A stretch of DNA of 64,000 bases, from NCBI GenBank assembly GCA_019113915.1, contig DXGM01000010.1, positions 1 to 64,000 on the forward strand. The letters are read 5' to 3'. A program made the position numbers and the translations under genes. Below the pieces are notes generated by a model. The model ran no database searches, was not told the origin of the DNA, and was given only the letters and a program-made list of their open reading frames with translations. The first letter of the stretch is position 1. Every line of letters starts with the position of its first letter. This DNA comes from Candidatus Gordonibacter avicola. Its GTDB lineage: Bacteria; Actinomycetota; Coriobacteriia; Coriobacteriales; Eggerthellaceae. Positions 37,351 to 46,434 of this stretch are shown piece by piece.

Positions 37351-37504
37351 GTCAGTCAGCGAGAGGGGCTGGGGTGCGCCGAATTCGTGGGATCCAAGAG
37401 GCGAAGCGTACTTCGGTACGCGAGCCTCTGGGATCGCGCGAAGGCGGTGTGCACCAGCCCCTCGCAGCGTCGAGCAGTTCCGCCGGTCGGCAGACCGGCG
37501 GAAC
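37351..37504 (-). repeat. structured intergenic element, copy 1 (lysC-asd)
   Basis: Read on the minus strand: a hairpin GTTCCGCCGG / CCGGCGGAAC, the box CGACGCTGCG, a long imperfect arm whose outer part pairs GGTGC with GCACC and AGCCCCT with AGGGGCT, a central GCGTAC-TTCG-GTACGC hairpin, the complementary arm, and CTCGCTGAC. Copy 2 lies at 46435-46583 with the same order and different arm sequence. Confidence 0.65.
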
Positions 37505-37505
37505 G

Positions 37506-38786
37506 TCAACGGCCCTTATTCATCTTGGCGGCAATCTCTTCCGCCGAGAGTTGGGTTTCTTCGAATACGCTGTCGCTGTCCAGGTCGAACGCGGTGTGCA
37601 GGCAGCGTACGGCCTCGGCGGCTTGAGAGCCGTCCACCACCACCGACAGGCGAATGGGCGACGTGGAAATAGCTAGGATGTTGATCTGGTTCTCGCCAAG
37701 CGTGGTGAAGGCGCGCGCGGCCACGCCGGGCGACGACTTCATGCCGGTACCCACAAGGCTCACCTTCGCAATGTCCTCGTCCACGTCGAACTCGCGCGCG
37801 TTGATGTCGGGCAGGATGCGCTCGATGGTTTCGCGCGCCATGGACAGGTCGGCCCCGGCACACGTGAAGCTGATGTCGGTGAACCCGTCCTCGGAGATGT
37901 TCTGGATGATCATGTCCACGCGCACGTTGCGGCCGGCCAGCGCGGAGAACACCTTCGCCGCTACGCCCGTCATGTCGGGAACGCCGCGAATGGTGACCTT
38001 CACCTCGGACGTATCGTGAGCGATGCCGGTGATGACGGCTTCCTCCATCATGTCGGTTTCCTCCTTGATGTAGGTGCCCTCGGCGTCGGAAAACGCCGAG
38101 CGCGAATGGATGACCACGTCGTATTTGCGCGCGAATTCCACGGCGCGCATCTGCAGAACGCCTGCTCCGGAGCCGGACAGCTCCAGCATGTCGTCGTAGG
38201 ACACGGCGTCCAGTTTCTTGGCGCGCGGGCACACGCGCGGGTCGGCCGTGTATACGCCGTCCACGTCCGAGTAAATTTCGCACACATCGGCACCAATACC
38301 CCAGGCCACGGCCACGGCCGTGGTGTCGGAGCCGCCGCGACCAAGCGTGGTTATGTCGCCGTTCGCGTCGATGCCCTGGAAGCCCGCCACCACCGGAATT
38401 GCGCCCGAGTGCAACGCTTCCATGATGCGCTCGTTGTGCACCTTCACAATTTTGGCCTTGGCGTGCGAGCCGTCCGTTTCAATGCCAGCTTGACGACCCG
38501 TGAAGCTCATGGCCTTGTAGCCGCGCGCCTCAATGGCCATAGCCAGCAGCGTCATGGACACCTGCTCGCCCGTAGACAGCAGGCGATCCATCTCACGCGC
38601 CGGTGGATTATCGTTCAGCGAAGCGGCCAATCCCACCAGTTCATCGGTGGTTTTACCCATGGCAGACACAACGGCCACCACGTCATGGCCCTGCTGCTTT
38701 TTCGCGATAAGTTTCTTCGCGACCATCTGGATGCGCTCGGGGGAAGCGACGGACGTGCCCCCGAACTTGCATACGATTAGCGACAT
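37506..38786 (-). CDS. lysC: aspartate kinase
   Basis: Phosphorylates aspartate, first step of the aspartate-family pathway. A 426-residue protein: SLIVCKFGGTSVASPERI for ATP, FQGIDANGDITTLGRGGSDTTA for catalysis, and two C-terminal ACT modules (VTIRGVPDMTGVAAKVFSAL; VSLVGTGMKSSPGVAARAF) that usually give feedback control by lysine or threonine. The ATG with GAGAAAG upstream was chosen over a short upstream extension. A 15-bp inverted repeat TTACCC-AAT-GGGTAA at 38810-38824 lies in its leader. Forms a pathway unit with asd. Confidence 0.95.
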   Translation of the reverse strand: MSLIVCKFGGTSVASPERIQMVAKKLIAKKQQGHDVVAVVSAMGKTTDELVGLAASLNDNPPAREMDRLLSTGEQVSMTLLAMAIEARGYKAMSFTGRQAGIETDGSHAKAKIVKVHNERIMEALHSGAIPVVAGFQGIDANGDITTLGRGGSDTTAVAVAWGIGADVCEIYSDVDGVYTADPRVCPRAKKLDAVSYDDMLELSGSGAGVLQMRAVEFARKYDVVIHSRSAFSDAEGTYIKEETDMMEEAVITGIAHDTSEVKVTIRGVPDMTGVAAKVFSALAGRNVRVDMIIQNISEDGFTDISFTCAGADLSMARETIERILPDINAREFDVDEDIAKVSLVGTGMKSSPGVAARAFTTLGENQINILAISTSPIRLSVVVDGSQAAEAVRCLHTAFDLDSDSVFEETQLSAEEIAAKMNKGR

Positions 38787-38909
38787 GGCGTTCTTTCTCG
38801 TCTCAGGAGTTACCCAATGGGTAATCACTATACCAAAACGCCTACCACACCGCCGACAGAAAGCCCGCCAACAGGCGCTTTTCCACGGGGAATTCGGCAG
38901 CGCGGGGCC

Positions 38910-40127
38910 TTACGCCTTCTCGGGCATCTTCCACAACAGCACAAATCCGATGATGAACAGCGTGGCAATGGACAGCACGCCAATGGACGAATTGCCCGTA
39001 AGCTGCGTGAACACGCTTACCAAAAACGTGCCCATGACCGCGGCATACTTGCCAAAGATGTCGAAGAAGCCGTAGTACTCGTTCGCGTGTTCCTTGGGAA
39101 TGAGCTTGCCGAACTCGCTGCGCGAAAGCGCCTGGATGCCGCCCTGGAAGAGCCCCACGAAAAACGCGAGAATCCAGAATTCCAAGGCTTCCCGCAGGAA
39201 GAACGCCGCGAACAGCGTAATGCAGAAGTACGCGAACACAGCCACCAGCAGCATGCGCTTCGTGCCAAACTTCGACGACAGCCGCCCGTAGGCGATGGCC
39301 GACGGAAACGCCACAAACTGGGTCATGAGCAGCGCCAACACCAGCTGCGTCGAATCGATACCCAGGTCGGTGCCATAGCTGGTGGACATCTTTATAATAG
39401 TGTGCACGCCGTCGATGTAGCAAAAGAACGCCAGCATAAACAGGCGCAGCCGCTTGTCCTTCCAGATGCGCTTGAGCGTGCGCCACAAGCCCGCGAACGT
39501 GTCGCGCAGCAGGTGCTCGGCGCGCTCCTTGTAGTGTGTCTGGTGCACGTTTTTGATAAGCGGAATGCTAAACAATACCCACCACACGGCCGTGATGAGG
39601 AACGCCACCTTCATGCCCACATCCATGGGAATGCCCACCGAGGGCCCACCCAACACCACAATCAGGCTAAGAATGAACGGGATGCACGAGCCAATGTAGC
39701 CCCACGCATAGCCCTGCGAGGACACTTCGTCGTAGCGGCTCTCTTCGGTGGCATCCACCAAAAATGCGTCGTAGAACACGATGGAGCCGTTCAGCATGAT
39801 GGACGCAATCACGTACACCACGAGAAACGCCAGCGCCGCTGACGGAATGCCAAGCGCCGCAAGCGCAATGGCACCCGTGCCCACAGTGCCGATGAAGAAC
39901 TTCTTCTTGTTGCCTTTAAGGTCGGCAAGACTTCCCAGCACGGGCATGAGCAGGGCCAACAGAAGCGACGCCACCGTTTCAGCGTAGCCCCACGCCACCA
40001 CCACCGACGAGCCTGGCTCGGCCAGCGACTTGAAGTACACGGGTATCAGCGCCGTGGCCAGCATAATGAAGGCCGAGTTGCCCACGTCGTAGAGCACCCA
40101 GCTCTTCTCTTGCTTGGTCAGTTTCAT
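38910..40127 (-). CDS. MFS transporter, UMF1 family
   Basis: A 405-residue membrane protein with ~12 hydrophobic segments. The start KLTKQEKSWVLYDVGNSAFI and the loop VFYDAFLVDATEE are typical of the UMF1/Atg22-like group of the major facilitator superfamily; SLADLKGNKKK is the cytoplasmic A-like motif and SRSEFGKLIPKEHANEYYGF is a conserved signature. Substrate unknown; eukaryotic relatives export amino acids from vacuoles. The ATG has GGGGG upstream. It lies ~120 bp upstream of lysC. Confidence 0.88.
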   Translation of the reverse strand: MKLTKQEKSWVLYDVGNSAFIMLATALIPVYFKSLAEPGSSVVVAWGYAETVASLLLALLMPVLGSLADLKGNKKKFFIGTVGTGAIALAALGIPSAALAFLVVYVIASIMLNGSIVFYDAFLVDATEESRYDEVSSQGYAWGYIGSCIPFILSLIVVLGGPSVGIPMDVGMKVAFLITAVWWVLFSIPLIKNVHQTHYKERAEHLLRDTFAGLWRTLKRIWKDKRLRLFMLAFFCYIDGVHTIIKMSTSYGTDLGIDSTQLVLALLMTQFVAFPSAIAYGRLSSKFGTKRMLLVAVFAYFCITLFAAFFLREALEFWILAFFVGLFQGGIQALSRSEFGKLIPKEHANEYYGFFDIFGKYAAVMGTFLVSVFTQLTGNSSIGVLSIATLFIIGFVLLWKMPEKA

Positions 40128-40271
40128 GCGGCGCCCCCTTCTGCTTGCGGCCGCCGAAGCGCCGCTCATCTTCACATCTGGGCAACCTTCGGTTAACAAC
40201 TCCGGCCTCATTGTATATGATAGCGCCAAGCGTCATCGGTAAAATTAACGTCAGAAACGGAGTGCACTTCC

Positions 40272-41336
40272 ATGCCGGCTCTCATCACGCACGACTTCTT
40301 CGGCCAGGACGTCTACGACCGCCTCTTCCGCACCATCGGGGGAACCCGCGACGAGGCGGAGGCTTTCCTGTTGGGCAACCAGGGGCCTGACGCCCTGTTC
40401 TACTCCGTGTTGAACCCGCGCCTGCGCGAACACAACCGCCTGGGCAACGTCATGCACAACGAGAAGCCGACGGAGCTTGTGCGCGCGTTCAAGGACTCGC
40501 TCGGCATTTTGAATGAGGAAGAATTCCCTGTTGGGCGGGCCTATGCACTGGGGTTCCTCTGCCACTACACGCTGGATTCCACCATGCATCCGTTCGTGTT
40601 TTTCCACGAGTACCAGCTGTGTGATGCCGGCGAGCCTGGTCTCACGCGCGACGACGGCACCGAGGTGCACGCGGTTATTGAGAGCGAACTGGACGAGTTG
40701 GTGCTCACGGCGAAGCGCGGCGAAACGGTGGCCACATTTGAGCCGTGGCGCGAGATTCTGCAGGCGAGCGACTTTGTGCTGGATACCGTGTCGAAAATGT
40801 ACGCGTACGTGGCGCTGACCGTGTACGGGCGCATTGTGCCGCCTCGGATGTTTGCCCAGTCGGTGCGCAGTTTCCGGCGTGCGCAAAAGATATTCCACTC
40901 CCCCACCGGTCTTAAGCGTGCGGCGCTGGGACGCATTGAGGAATTGGTGCGGCCCCACTCGTTCGTGCGTTCCATGAGCCATCGGCCTGTTGAGCTGGAG
41001 GAAAGCGTGTTCGACAACCGCACGCACGAGAAGTGGGAGAACCCCTTTACGGGCGAGGTGAGCACGGCATCGTTCTGGGATTTGTTCGAGGAGGCGCTGG
41101 AGAAGGCGGAGGCGAACCTCGCCGCGTTCGACGCGGAGGACTTTGACGAGGCGGCAGCCCGTCGTATTACGGACGACAAGGACTTTTCCGGGCAGCCAGT
41201 GACGGCTTCCATTGTGTCGGTGGTGGACGGCGCGGCGGCTGGCGCGGCTGCGGGCGGCGGTGTTAGCGCCGCTGCGCAGGACGCGCAGGATGCGCAACCG
41301 GGCGCGGCGGTCCCCGGACCTTCGACCGGCGCCTAA
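40272..41336 (+). CDS. zinc-dependent phospholipase C family protein
   Basis: A 354-residue protein with the histidine/aspartate pattern of the zinc phospholipase C / S1-P1 nuclease fold: PALITHDFFGQDV, GNQGPDALFYS, VMHNEKP, LGFLCHYTLDSTMHPFV and EYQ. No signal peptide is seen, so it is likely cytoplasmic; many bacterial members are of unknown substrate. An Ala/Gly/Gln low-complexity tail (~40 residues) follows. It is 3 bp from the TRIC gene and probably co-transcribed. Confidence 0.85.
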   Translation: MPALITHDFFGQDVYDRLFRTIGGTRDEAEAFLLGNQGPDALFYSVLNPRLREHNRLGNVMHNEKPTELVRAFKDSLGILNEEEFPVGRAYALGFLCHYTLDSTMHPFVFFHEYQLCDAGEPGLTRDDGTEVHAVIESELDELVLTAKRGETVATFEPWREILQASDFVLDTVSKMYAYVALTVYGRIVPPRMFAQSVRSFRRAQKIFHSPTGLKRAALGRIEELVRPHSFVRSMSHRPVELEESVFDNRTHEKWENPFTGEVSTASFWDLFEEALEKAEANLAAFDAEDFDEAAARRITDDKDFSGQPVTASIVSVVDGAAAGAAAGGGVSAAAQDAQDAQPGAAVPGPSTGA

Positions 41337-41339
41337 CCA

Positions 41340-42290
41340 ATGCTGGAAGTTGTCCTCGCCGTCCCGTTTTGGCTGGAGCTGGCCGCTGCGCTGACCGGCG
41401 GTTTGTCCGGTGCCATGAGCGCGGTGCGGGCGCGCTACGACATTTTCGGCGTGGTATGCATCGCGCTGACCGCCGGTCTCGCCGGCGGCATCATGCGCGA
41501 CCTGCTCATGCAGAACTACGGCATTTACGCCTTTCAGAAGCCCGAATTGCTGCTGGCGTGCGCGGCGGCGGGTGTGGTGGTGTTCTACTTTGGCAAGCTG
41601 GCCACCTACCTCGACCCCGTGGTGGCGCTGCTGGACAACCTTTCGGTAGCGCTCTGGGCCGTGATCAGCGTGGGCAAGGGACTTTCGGCCCAGTTGGACA
41701 TTGTGCCGTCCATCATTTTGGGCACGGTCACCGCTGTGGGCGGCGGCATTTTGCGCGACGTGTTCATGAACCGCGAGCCCGAGGCATTCCAGGCCGGCGC
41801 GCTGTACGGTTCGGCCGCACTCATCGGCTCCACGGTGTATGCACTCATGAAGCAAAACCACATCCTCGACAGCTACGCGCCGTTCGCGTGTGTGGCCATT
41901 GTACTGGGGCTTCGCTACGCTTCGCTCTTCTTTGGCTGGAGCACCAAGCCGCCGAAGGACTACTCCGATGTGGTAACCAACGCCGTGGCGCGCCCCGTGA
42001 AGTCAGTCGCCCGCCGCGTGCGCCCGCCGAAAGGCAAGGTGCAGCGCGACAAGGAACGCAGCAAGGCCTACGCGAAACTGTCCTACTTCTGGAAGCGTAT
42101 GAACGGCGAGATTCCTCCCCCGCGCAAACGCCGCACCGCTGAAGTGCCACCCGAGGCGCCCGCACAAGACACTGAACCCCAGGCCAGCGACCCCAGCGAC
42201 CGCATAGTCATCGACCGAGAAGAGTTGCACCGCCTGCTGGGCACCCCCGAAGAAGAAAAGCCCCGCGACCCCTTCGAGCCACGTTCTTAA
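41340..42290 (+). CDS. TRIC cation channel family protein (UPF0126)
   Basis: A 316-residue protein whose first ~200 residues hold seven hydrophobic helices in two repeats with ALTGGLSGAMSAVRAR, FGVVCIALTAGLAGGIMRDLL and FGTVTAVGGGILRDVF-like motifs (here ILGTVTAVGGGILRDVF), the Gly-rich pore elements of TRIC channels. The ~110-residue cytoplasmic tail is charged and Pro-rich, longer than usual. Probably conducts K+ or other monovalent cations (family knowledge). Confidence 0.9.
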   Translation: MLEVVLAVPFWLELAAALTGGLSGAMSAVRARYDIFGVVCIALTAGLAGGIMRDLLMQNYGIYAFQKPELLLACAAAGVVVFYFGKLATYLDPVVALLDNLSVALWAVISVGKGLSAQLDIVPSIILGTVTAVGGGILRDVFMNREPEAFQAGALYGSAALIGSTVYALMKQNHILDSYAPFACVAIVLGLRYASLFFGWSTKPPKDYSDVVTNAVARPVKSVARRVRPPKGKVQRDKERSKAYAKLSYFWKRMNGEIPPPRKRRTAEVPPEAPAQDTEPQASDPSDRIVIDREELHRLLGTPEEEKPRDPFEPRS

Positions 42291-42309
42291 ATGTCACCGG
42301 TTGGCGTAA

Positions 42310-42420
42310 CAGGTTGATCGTAGGGCAAGGGTTCTACCCTTGCCGCTCAGCAAAGACAAAACCTGCCAGGTCAAACGTAGTTGACGGCAAGGGCAGAGCC
42401 CTTGCCCTACGATCAACCTG
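42310..42420. repeat. 36-bp inverted repeat with nested hairpins
   Basis: Arms at 42310-42345 and 42385-42420 match at 34 of 36 positions as inverted repeats. Each arm also forms its own hairpin from GGGCAAGGG and CCCTTGCC. The two differing positions keep pairing inside each local hairpin (T-A in one, C-G in the other). It lies between convergent genes and may serve as a terminator for both. Confidence 0.65.
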
Positions 42421-42452
42421 GCAGGAACGTAGCCTTTGTTACCGCCCCAACA

Positions 42453-43082
42453 CTAAACGTTTTTCAAGAGAATAGTATTCATGATGTCGGCGGTGTGTTC
42501 GCAGGCGTCGCAGCATTTTTCCATGCGGTCGAAGATCTGCGTCCACACGAGCACGCGCATGGGGTTGTCGCAGTCCTCGGTGTGCAGGCTACGGATGACG
42601 TGGAGGAACAGCTCGTCGGCCTCTTCCTCATAGGTGTTCACGTCAATGATGAGCTGCTTGAACTTCTTCGACTTCTTGAAGTTGCGGAAGTCCTCCATGG
42701 CGCGGTGCAGGGCCTCGCAACTCTTCTTGATGAGCAGGGCAAACTCGTGCGCGTCTTTGTGCATGAAGTGGACGTCGTACATGTAGAAGCGCTGCATGAC
42801 GTCTTCCACGTAGTCGATGATGTTGTCCAAAAACTGCGCGAGCTCAATGATGTCCTCGCGATCGATGGGCGTGATGAAATCGGTGGCCACCGTTTTGAAG
42901 ATGGCATGGTTGATCTCGTCACCCTCGTGCTCCAGCGCGTGCGCGCGCCTCATGACGTCGAGTGTGTTCTCGGCCGTCGTGAAGCCTTCGATGGCTTTGA
43001 TCAGCAGCTCGGCTTCTTTAACCGCCACCTCGGTCTGCTTCTCAAATGCGTCGAAGTAATCAAACTTTACCTTTTTGCTCAT
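42453..43082 (-). CDS. DUF47 family PhoU-like protein
   Basis: A 209-residue all-helical protein (FDYFDAFEKQTEVAVKEAELLIKA ... LEHEGDEINHAIFK ... TPIDREDIIELAQFLDNIIDYVED) typical of the PhoU-related DUF47 group, which partners PiT transporters and is thought to bind metal and regulate phosphate uptake. It follows the PiT gene by 15 bp. AGGAGG lies 11 bases before the ATG. Confidence 0.92.
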   Translation of the reverse strand: MSKKVKFDYFDAFEKQTEVAVKEAELLIKAIEGFTTAENTLDVMRRAHALEHEGDEINHAIFKTVATDFITPIDREDIIELAQFLDNIIDYVEDVMQRFYMYDVHFMHKDAHEFALLIKKSCEALHRAMEDFRNFKKSKKFKQLIIDVNTYEEEADELFLHVIRSLHTEDCDNPMRVLVWTQIFDRMEKCCDACEHTADIMNTILLKNV

Positions 43083-43097
43083 TGTTCGTTGAACCTC

Positions 43098-44150
43098 CTA
43101 TACGAAGAATAAGAACAGATGGGCGAACGCGAACCCCAAAAGGCCGCACCCGGGAAACGTCAAAACCCACGTCTTCACCATGTCAACCGCAATGCCCCAC
43201 TTGACCGACTTCGCGTTTTTAGCAGCGCCGACACCCATGATGGCCGTCGTGTTCGTATGTGTGGTGGACACGGGCAAACCCGCAAACGTGGACAACATCA
43301 GGCAGAAAAACGTGGAGAAGCTGGCCGCAAACCCTTGGAACGGCTCCAGCTTCACCATGTTGACGCCGACACTTTTGATGATGCGCTCGCCGCCCACCGC
43401 CGTGCCGAGGCCCATGTTCAGCGCACACAGGAACATCAGCCAGATAGGAAGCACCATTTGATCGGCCTGACCCACGCCCGTGGCCAGCGTGATAGCAAGC
43501 ACGAAAATGCTCATGAACTTCTGGCCGTCCTGCGCGCCGTGCATGAACGCCACACCGGCACCGGAGGCCACCTGCGCCCAACGGAAAAAGCGCGCCGTGC
43601 TGCGACGGTTCATGTCGCGGCAGACGCGCCCGAGTATTTTGTAGTTGAGCCAGCCCAAAAAGAATCCCAGCAGCGTGGACAGCAGAATGCCGTACACCAC
43701 TTTCATCCACTCCGCGCCGTTGATGGCACCGAAGCCACCCTGTAGCGCAATGGCTGCGCCCGTGAGGCCGGCAATGAGCGAATGGCTCTGCGACGTGGGA
43801 ATGCCGAAGTACCACGCAGCCACACCCCACACGATGATGGCAATCATGGCCGCCGTCAGGGCAATAAGGGATTGCTGCGCATCCCCGCCGAAATCGACCA
43901 TACTAAAGATGGTGTGCGCAACTGCAGATGTTACCAGGGACACCAAAAGCAGACCTGCAAAGTTGCAGATGGCGGCCATCACGATAGCCCACTTGGGCTT
44001 CATGGCCCGCGTAGAGACCACCGTAGCGATGGCGTTCGGCGCATCGGTTGCGCCGTTGACGACGATAACGCCGATATTGAGCAAGGTCACCGCCACCAGC
44101 ATGGGATTGGAGGCCAGCTCGGCGATAAACGTAGCCCACTCGATGGTCAC
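43098..44150 (-). CDS. inorganic phosphate transporter, PiT family
   Basis: A ~350-residue transporter with about ten membrane helices and the two PiT repeats: NIGVIVVNGATDAPNAIATVV and MHGAQDGQKFMS, the Asn/Gly-rich signatures of Na+- or H+-coupled phosphate transport, and the SQSHSLIAGL loop. The GTG with GAGGA six bases before it was preferred over an upstream TTG. It forms an operon with the DUF47 gene. Confidence 0.92.
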   Translation of the reverse strand: MTIEWATFIAELASNPMLVAVTLLNIGVIVVNGATDAPNAIATVVSTRAMKPKWAIVMAAICNFAGLLLVSLVTSAVAHTIFSMVDFGGDAQQSLIALTAAMIAIIVWGVAAWYFGIPTSQSHSLIAGLTGAAIALQGGFGAINGAEWMKVVYGILLSTLLGFFLGWLNYKILGRVCRDMNRRSTARFFRWAQVASGAGVAFMHGAQDGQKFMSIFVLAITLATGVGQADQMVLPIWLMFLCALNMGLGTAVGGERIIKSVGVNMVKLEPFQGFAASFSTFFCLMLSTFAGLPVSTTHTNTTAIMGVGAAKNAKSVKWGIAVDMVKTWVLTFPGCGLLGFAFAHLFLFFV

Positions 44151-44262
44151 GGGTTCCTCTTTCGACAAAACCGCAAAAAAGCCCAGCGGGCATCAGTTTA
44201 ACGTAAATCTGACACGGAGGAGGGGACGTCACCCGCTTTTTACGTCGACGGACACACCATTA

Positions 44263-44279
44263 GGTAAAATTCCGGTAAA
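44263..44279 (-). promoter_or_regulatory. possible Pho-box-like direct repeat
   Basis: On the minus strand TTTACC-N5-TTTACC, a direct repeat with 11-bp period like PhoP boxes, about 113 bp upstream of the PiT start. Two copies only, so weak. Confidence 0.3.
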
Positions 44280-44406
44280 GCCACCTTTCCGAACCTGGGT
44301 TCAGATTGCGGGTTGCTAAAACTTGAGGATGCCGGTAGGATTACCGGGCGAGCGATGCGGGCATCGGAAAATCAGCGTTGGGCGAGATGAGGGGGAAAGG
44401 CCACGC

Positions 44407-45558
44407 ATGAAGAAGCGCATTCAGTTGCCGTTGCAGACGGCCGATCTTATTGTTGGCTTCATGGTGTGGGTTATTCTGTCGTCGCTGCTGCCGTTCATCA
44501 AGCAGGATATTGCCATTCCCACAGATCAGGTGGCGCTGGTTACCGCGGTGCCGGTGATTTTGGGTTCGGTGTTGCGCGTGCCGCTGGGGTATCTGACGAA
44601 CCTTGTGGGCGCGCGAACGGTGTTCTTGGCCAGCTTTGCCGTGCTCTTAGTTCCCGTGTGGCTTATCAGTGAAGCGACCAGCTGGCAGGAACTTATCGCG
44701 GGCGGTGTGCTACTTGGCGTGGGCGGAGCCGTGTTTTCCGTGGGTGTGACTTCGCTGCCGAAGTACTATCCGCGCGAGCGGCATGGGTTTGTGAACGGCG
44801 TGTACGGGTTCGGCAACATGGGTACGGCACTCACCACCTGGCTGGCGCCGCTGGCGGCCGTCGCGTGGGACTGGCGCGTAGCAGTGAAGCTGTATATCGT
44901 GCTTTTAGCCTGCGCATTTGTGGTGAACCTTGCGCTGGGCGACCGCGACGAACCGCGCGTGAAAACACCTTTGCTGCAGCAGATGCGCACCGTGGCAAAA
45001 GATGCGCGGCTGTGGCTGCTTTCCTTGTTTTACTTTGTGACGTTTGGTGCGTTTGTGGCGCTGACGGTGTATTTGCCGAACTTCTTAACCTCGCACTACG
45101 GGCTTGATGGCGTGACGGCCGGCATGCTGACCAGCGTGTTTATTGTGGCGGCAGCATCGGTGCGCATCCTTGGCGGATGGCTGGCCGACCGCATGGACTG
45201 CCTGCGGCTGCTAGCCTTTGTGTTTGGTACGCTGGCGGCGGGAGCCGTGGTTTTGGCGGTGGCACCGGGGCTGCCGGTGTATCTGGCGGGCATCTACCTG
45301 GTGAGCGTGGCCTGCGGCATCGGCAACGGCGTGGTGTTTAAGCTGGTGCCCACCTACTTTATGGAACAGGCGGGGCCGGCCAACGGTCTCGTGTCCATGT
45401 GGGGAGGGCTGGGCGGCTTCTTCCCGCCTCTCGTGCTGGCGGCATCTATGGCGGCTTTTGGATCGAATGTGGTGGGGCTTGCGGGATTTGGACTGCTGTC
45501 TCTGGTGTGCTTGGTGGGAGCGCTGGTGATGAGAAGGAAGAACCTGTCTGGCGAGTAG
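44407..45558 (+). CDS. MFS transporter, nitrate/nitrite (NarK-like) group
   Basis: A 383-residue major facilitator protein with ~12 helices. The first helix (ADLIVGFMVWVILSSLLPF), the GYLTNLVGARTVF loop, and the SVGVTSLPKYYPRERHGFVNG and GIGNGVVFKLVP segments are the nitrate/nitrite-porter signatures. No nitrate or nitrite reductase gene lies in the window, so the true substrate is uncertain. The start is set by GGAAAGG seven bases upstream; an upstream in-frame extension was not used. Confidence 0.85.
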   Translation: MKKRIQLPLQTADLIVGFMVWVILSSLLPFIKQDIAIPTDQVALVTAVPVILGSVLRVPLGYLTNLVGARTVFLASFAVLLVPVWLISEATSWQELIAGGVLLGVGGAVFSVGVTSLPKYYPRERHGFVNGVYGFGNMGTALTTWLAPLAAVAWDWRVAVKLYIVLLACAFVVNLALGDRDEPRVKTPLLQQMRTVAKDARLWLLSLFYFVTFGAFVALTVYLPNFLTSHYGLDGVTAGMLTSVFIVAAASVRILGGWLADRMDCLRLLAFVFGTLAAGAVVLAVAPGLPVYLAGIYLVSVACGIGNGVVFKLVPTYFMEQAGPANGLVSMWGGLGGFFPPLVLAASMAAFGSNVVGLAGFGLLSLVCLVGALVMRRKNLSGE

Positions 45559-45573
45559 TTTGAGCTGATCAAC

Positions 45574-45718
45574 CTGAGTTCAACCTGAGTTCAACCTGCG
45601 ACAGGCTCGGGCGATAGGCTGTGCGAGAACACTTCGCGAAATCTCGCCCAACCTATCGCCCGAGCCTACTTACTTCTGGGAAATTCTGACAAAACCTATC
45701 GCTTAGGCCACCTTACTT
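45574..45718. repeat. inverted and direct repeats after the NarK-like gene
   Basis: AGGCTCGGGCGATAGG (45603-45618) and its exact complement (45652-45667) form a 16-bp stem with a further GCGAGA/TCTCGC pair in the loop. About 30 bp starting ACCTATCGC and ending CTTACTTCTGG occurs at 45651 and again, 43 bp on, at 45694 (23 of 30 match). TCAACCTGAGT is repeated in tandem just before. Confidence 0.6.
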
Positions 45719-45733
45719 CTGGCACACACTTTT

Positions 45734-46393
45734 CTACGCAAAGCGGGCGAAGACGGGGCCTCGTTCGGCTCCTATCGTGGTGGTGGGGCCGTGACCGGGG
45801 AGGACTTTCGTGTTGTTGGGCAGGGTGGCGAGGCGTTTCAGGGAGGCGCGCATCTGCTTCAGGCTGCCGCCGGCGAAGTCGGTGCGGCCGATGGAGCCGG
45901 CGAACAGGGTGTCGCCCGACACAAGCACGGGCGCACCTTTCGGGTTGGAGCCATCGCGCGCGTCAAGGTACAGGCACATGCCGCCGGGGGTGTGTCCGGG
46001 CGTGGCAATGACCTTCCAGGGCATGCTGCCTACCTGGAACGTCTCGCCGTCTTTCAGCACCCGGTCAACCGGACAGGGGGTGAAGGGGCGGTCGGACAGC
46101 GGCGTGGGCTCGTCGCCGCAGATCATCGGTGCGTCCACCACAGAGGCAACCACCGGAGCGCCCGTGCGCTCGCGCAACGCTTCCGCAGCACCCACGTGAT
46201 CGAAATGACGATGCGTCAGCACGATAGCCTCGGGCACGCGCCCGTTGAGCGCCTTCATGATACGATCAGGCTCGCACGACGGATCCACCACAAAAACGGA
46301 CGACCCGTCGGAAATGATATACACATTGTTCTCCAGCATGCCAAGCACCAAGTACTCAACAGACACGCACGTTCCAGGAATAGTATGAGACAT
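45734..46393 (-). CDS. MBL fold metallo-hydrolase (glyoxalase II-like)
   Basis: A 219-residue metallo-beta-lactamase-fold protein: VLGMLENNVYIISDG, the metal motif LTHRHFDHVGAAE, TPGHTPGGMCLYL, LVSGDTLFAGSIGRTDF and the C-terminal LPGHGPTTTIGAE. The pattern is that of GloB-like thioester hydrolases, though no glutathione is expected in this lineage. The ATG has AAAGGAAC upstream. It follows relA, separated by a long hairpin element. Confidence 0.9.
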   Translation of the reverse strand: MSHTIPGTCVSVEYLVLGMLENNVYIISDGSSVFVVDPSCEPDRIMKALNGRVPEAIVLTHRHFDHVGAAEALRERTGAPVVASVVDAPMICGDEPTPLSDRPFTPCPVDRVLKDGETFQVGSMPWKVIATPGHTPGGMCLYLDARDGSNPKGAPVLVSGDTLFAGSIGRTDFAGGSLKQMRASLKRLATLPNNTKVLPGHGPTTTIGAERGPVFARFA

Positions 46394-46434
46394 AAAGTTC
46401 CTTTCAGTTAAAAATCGAAGTACTGGTCCACCAA

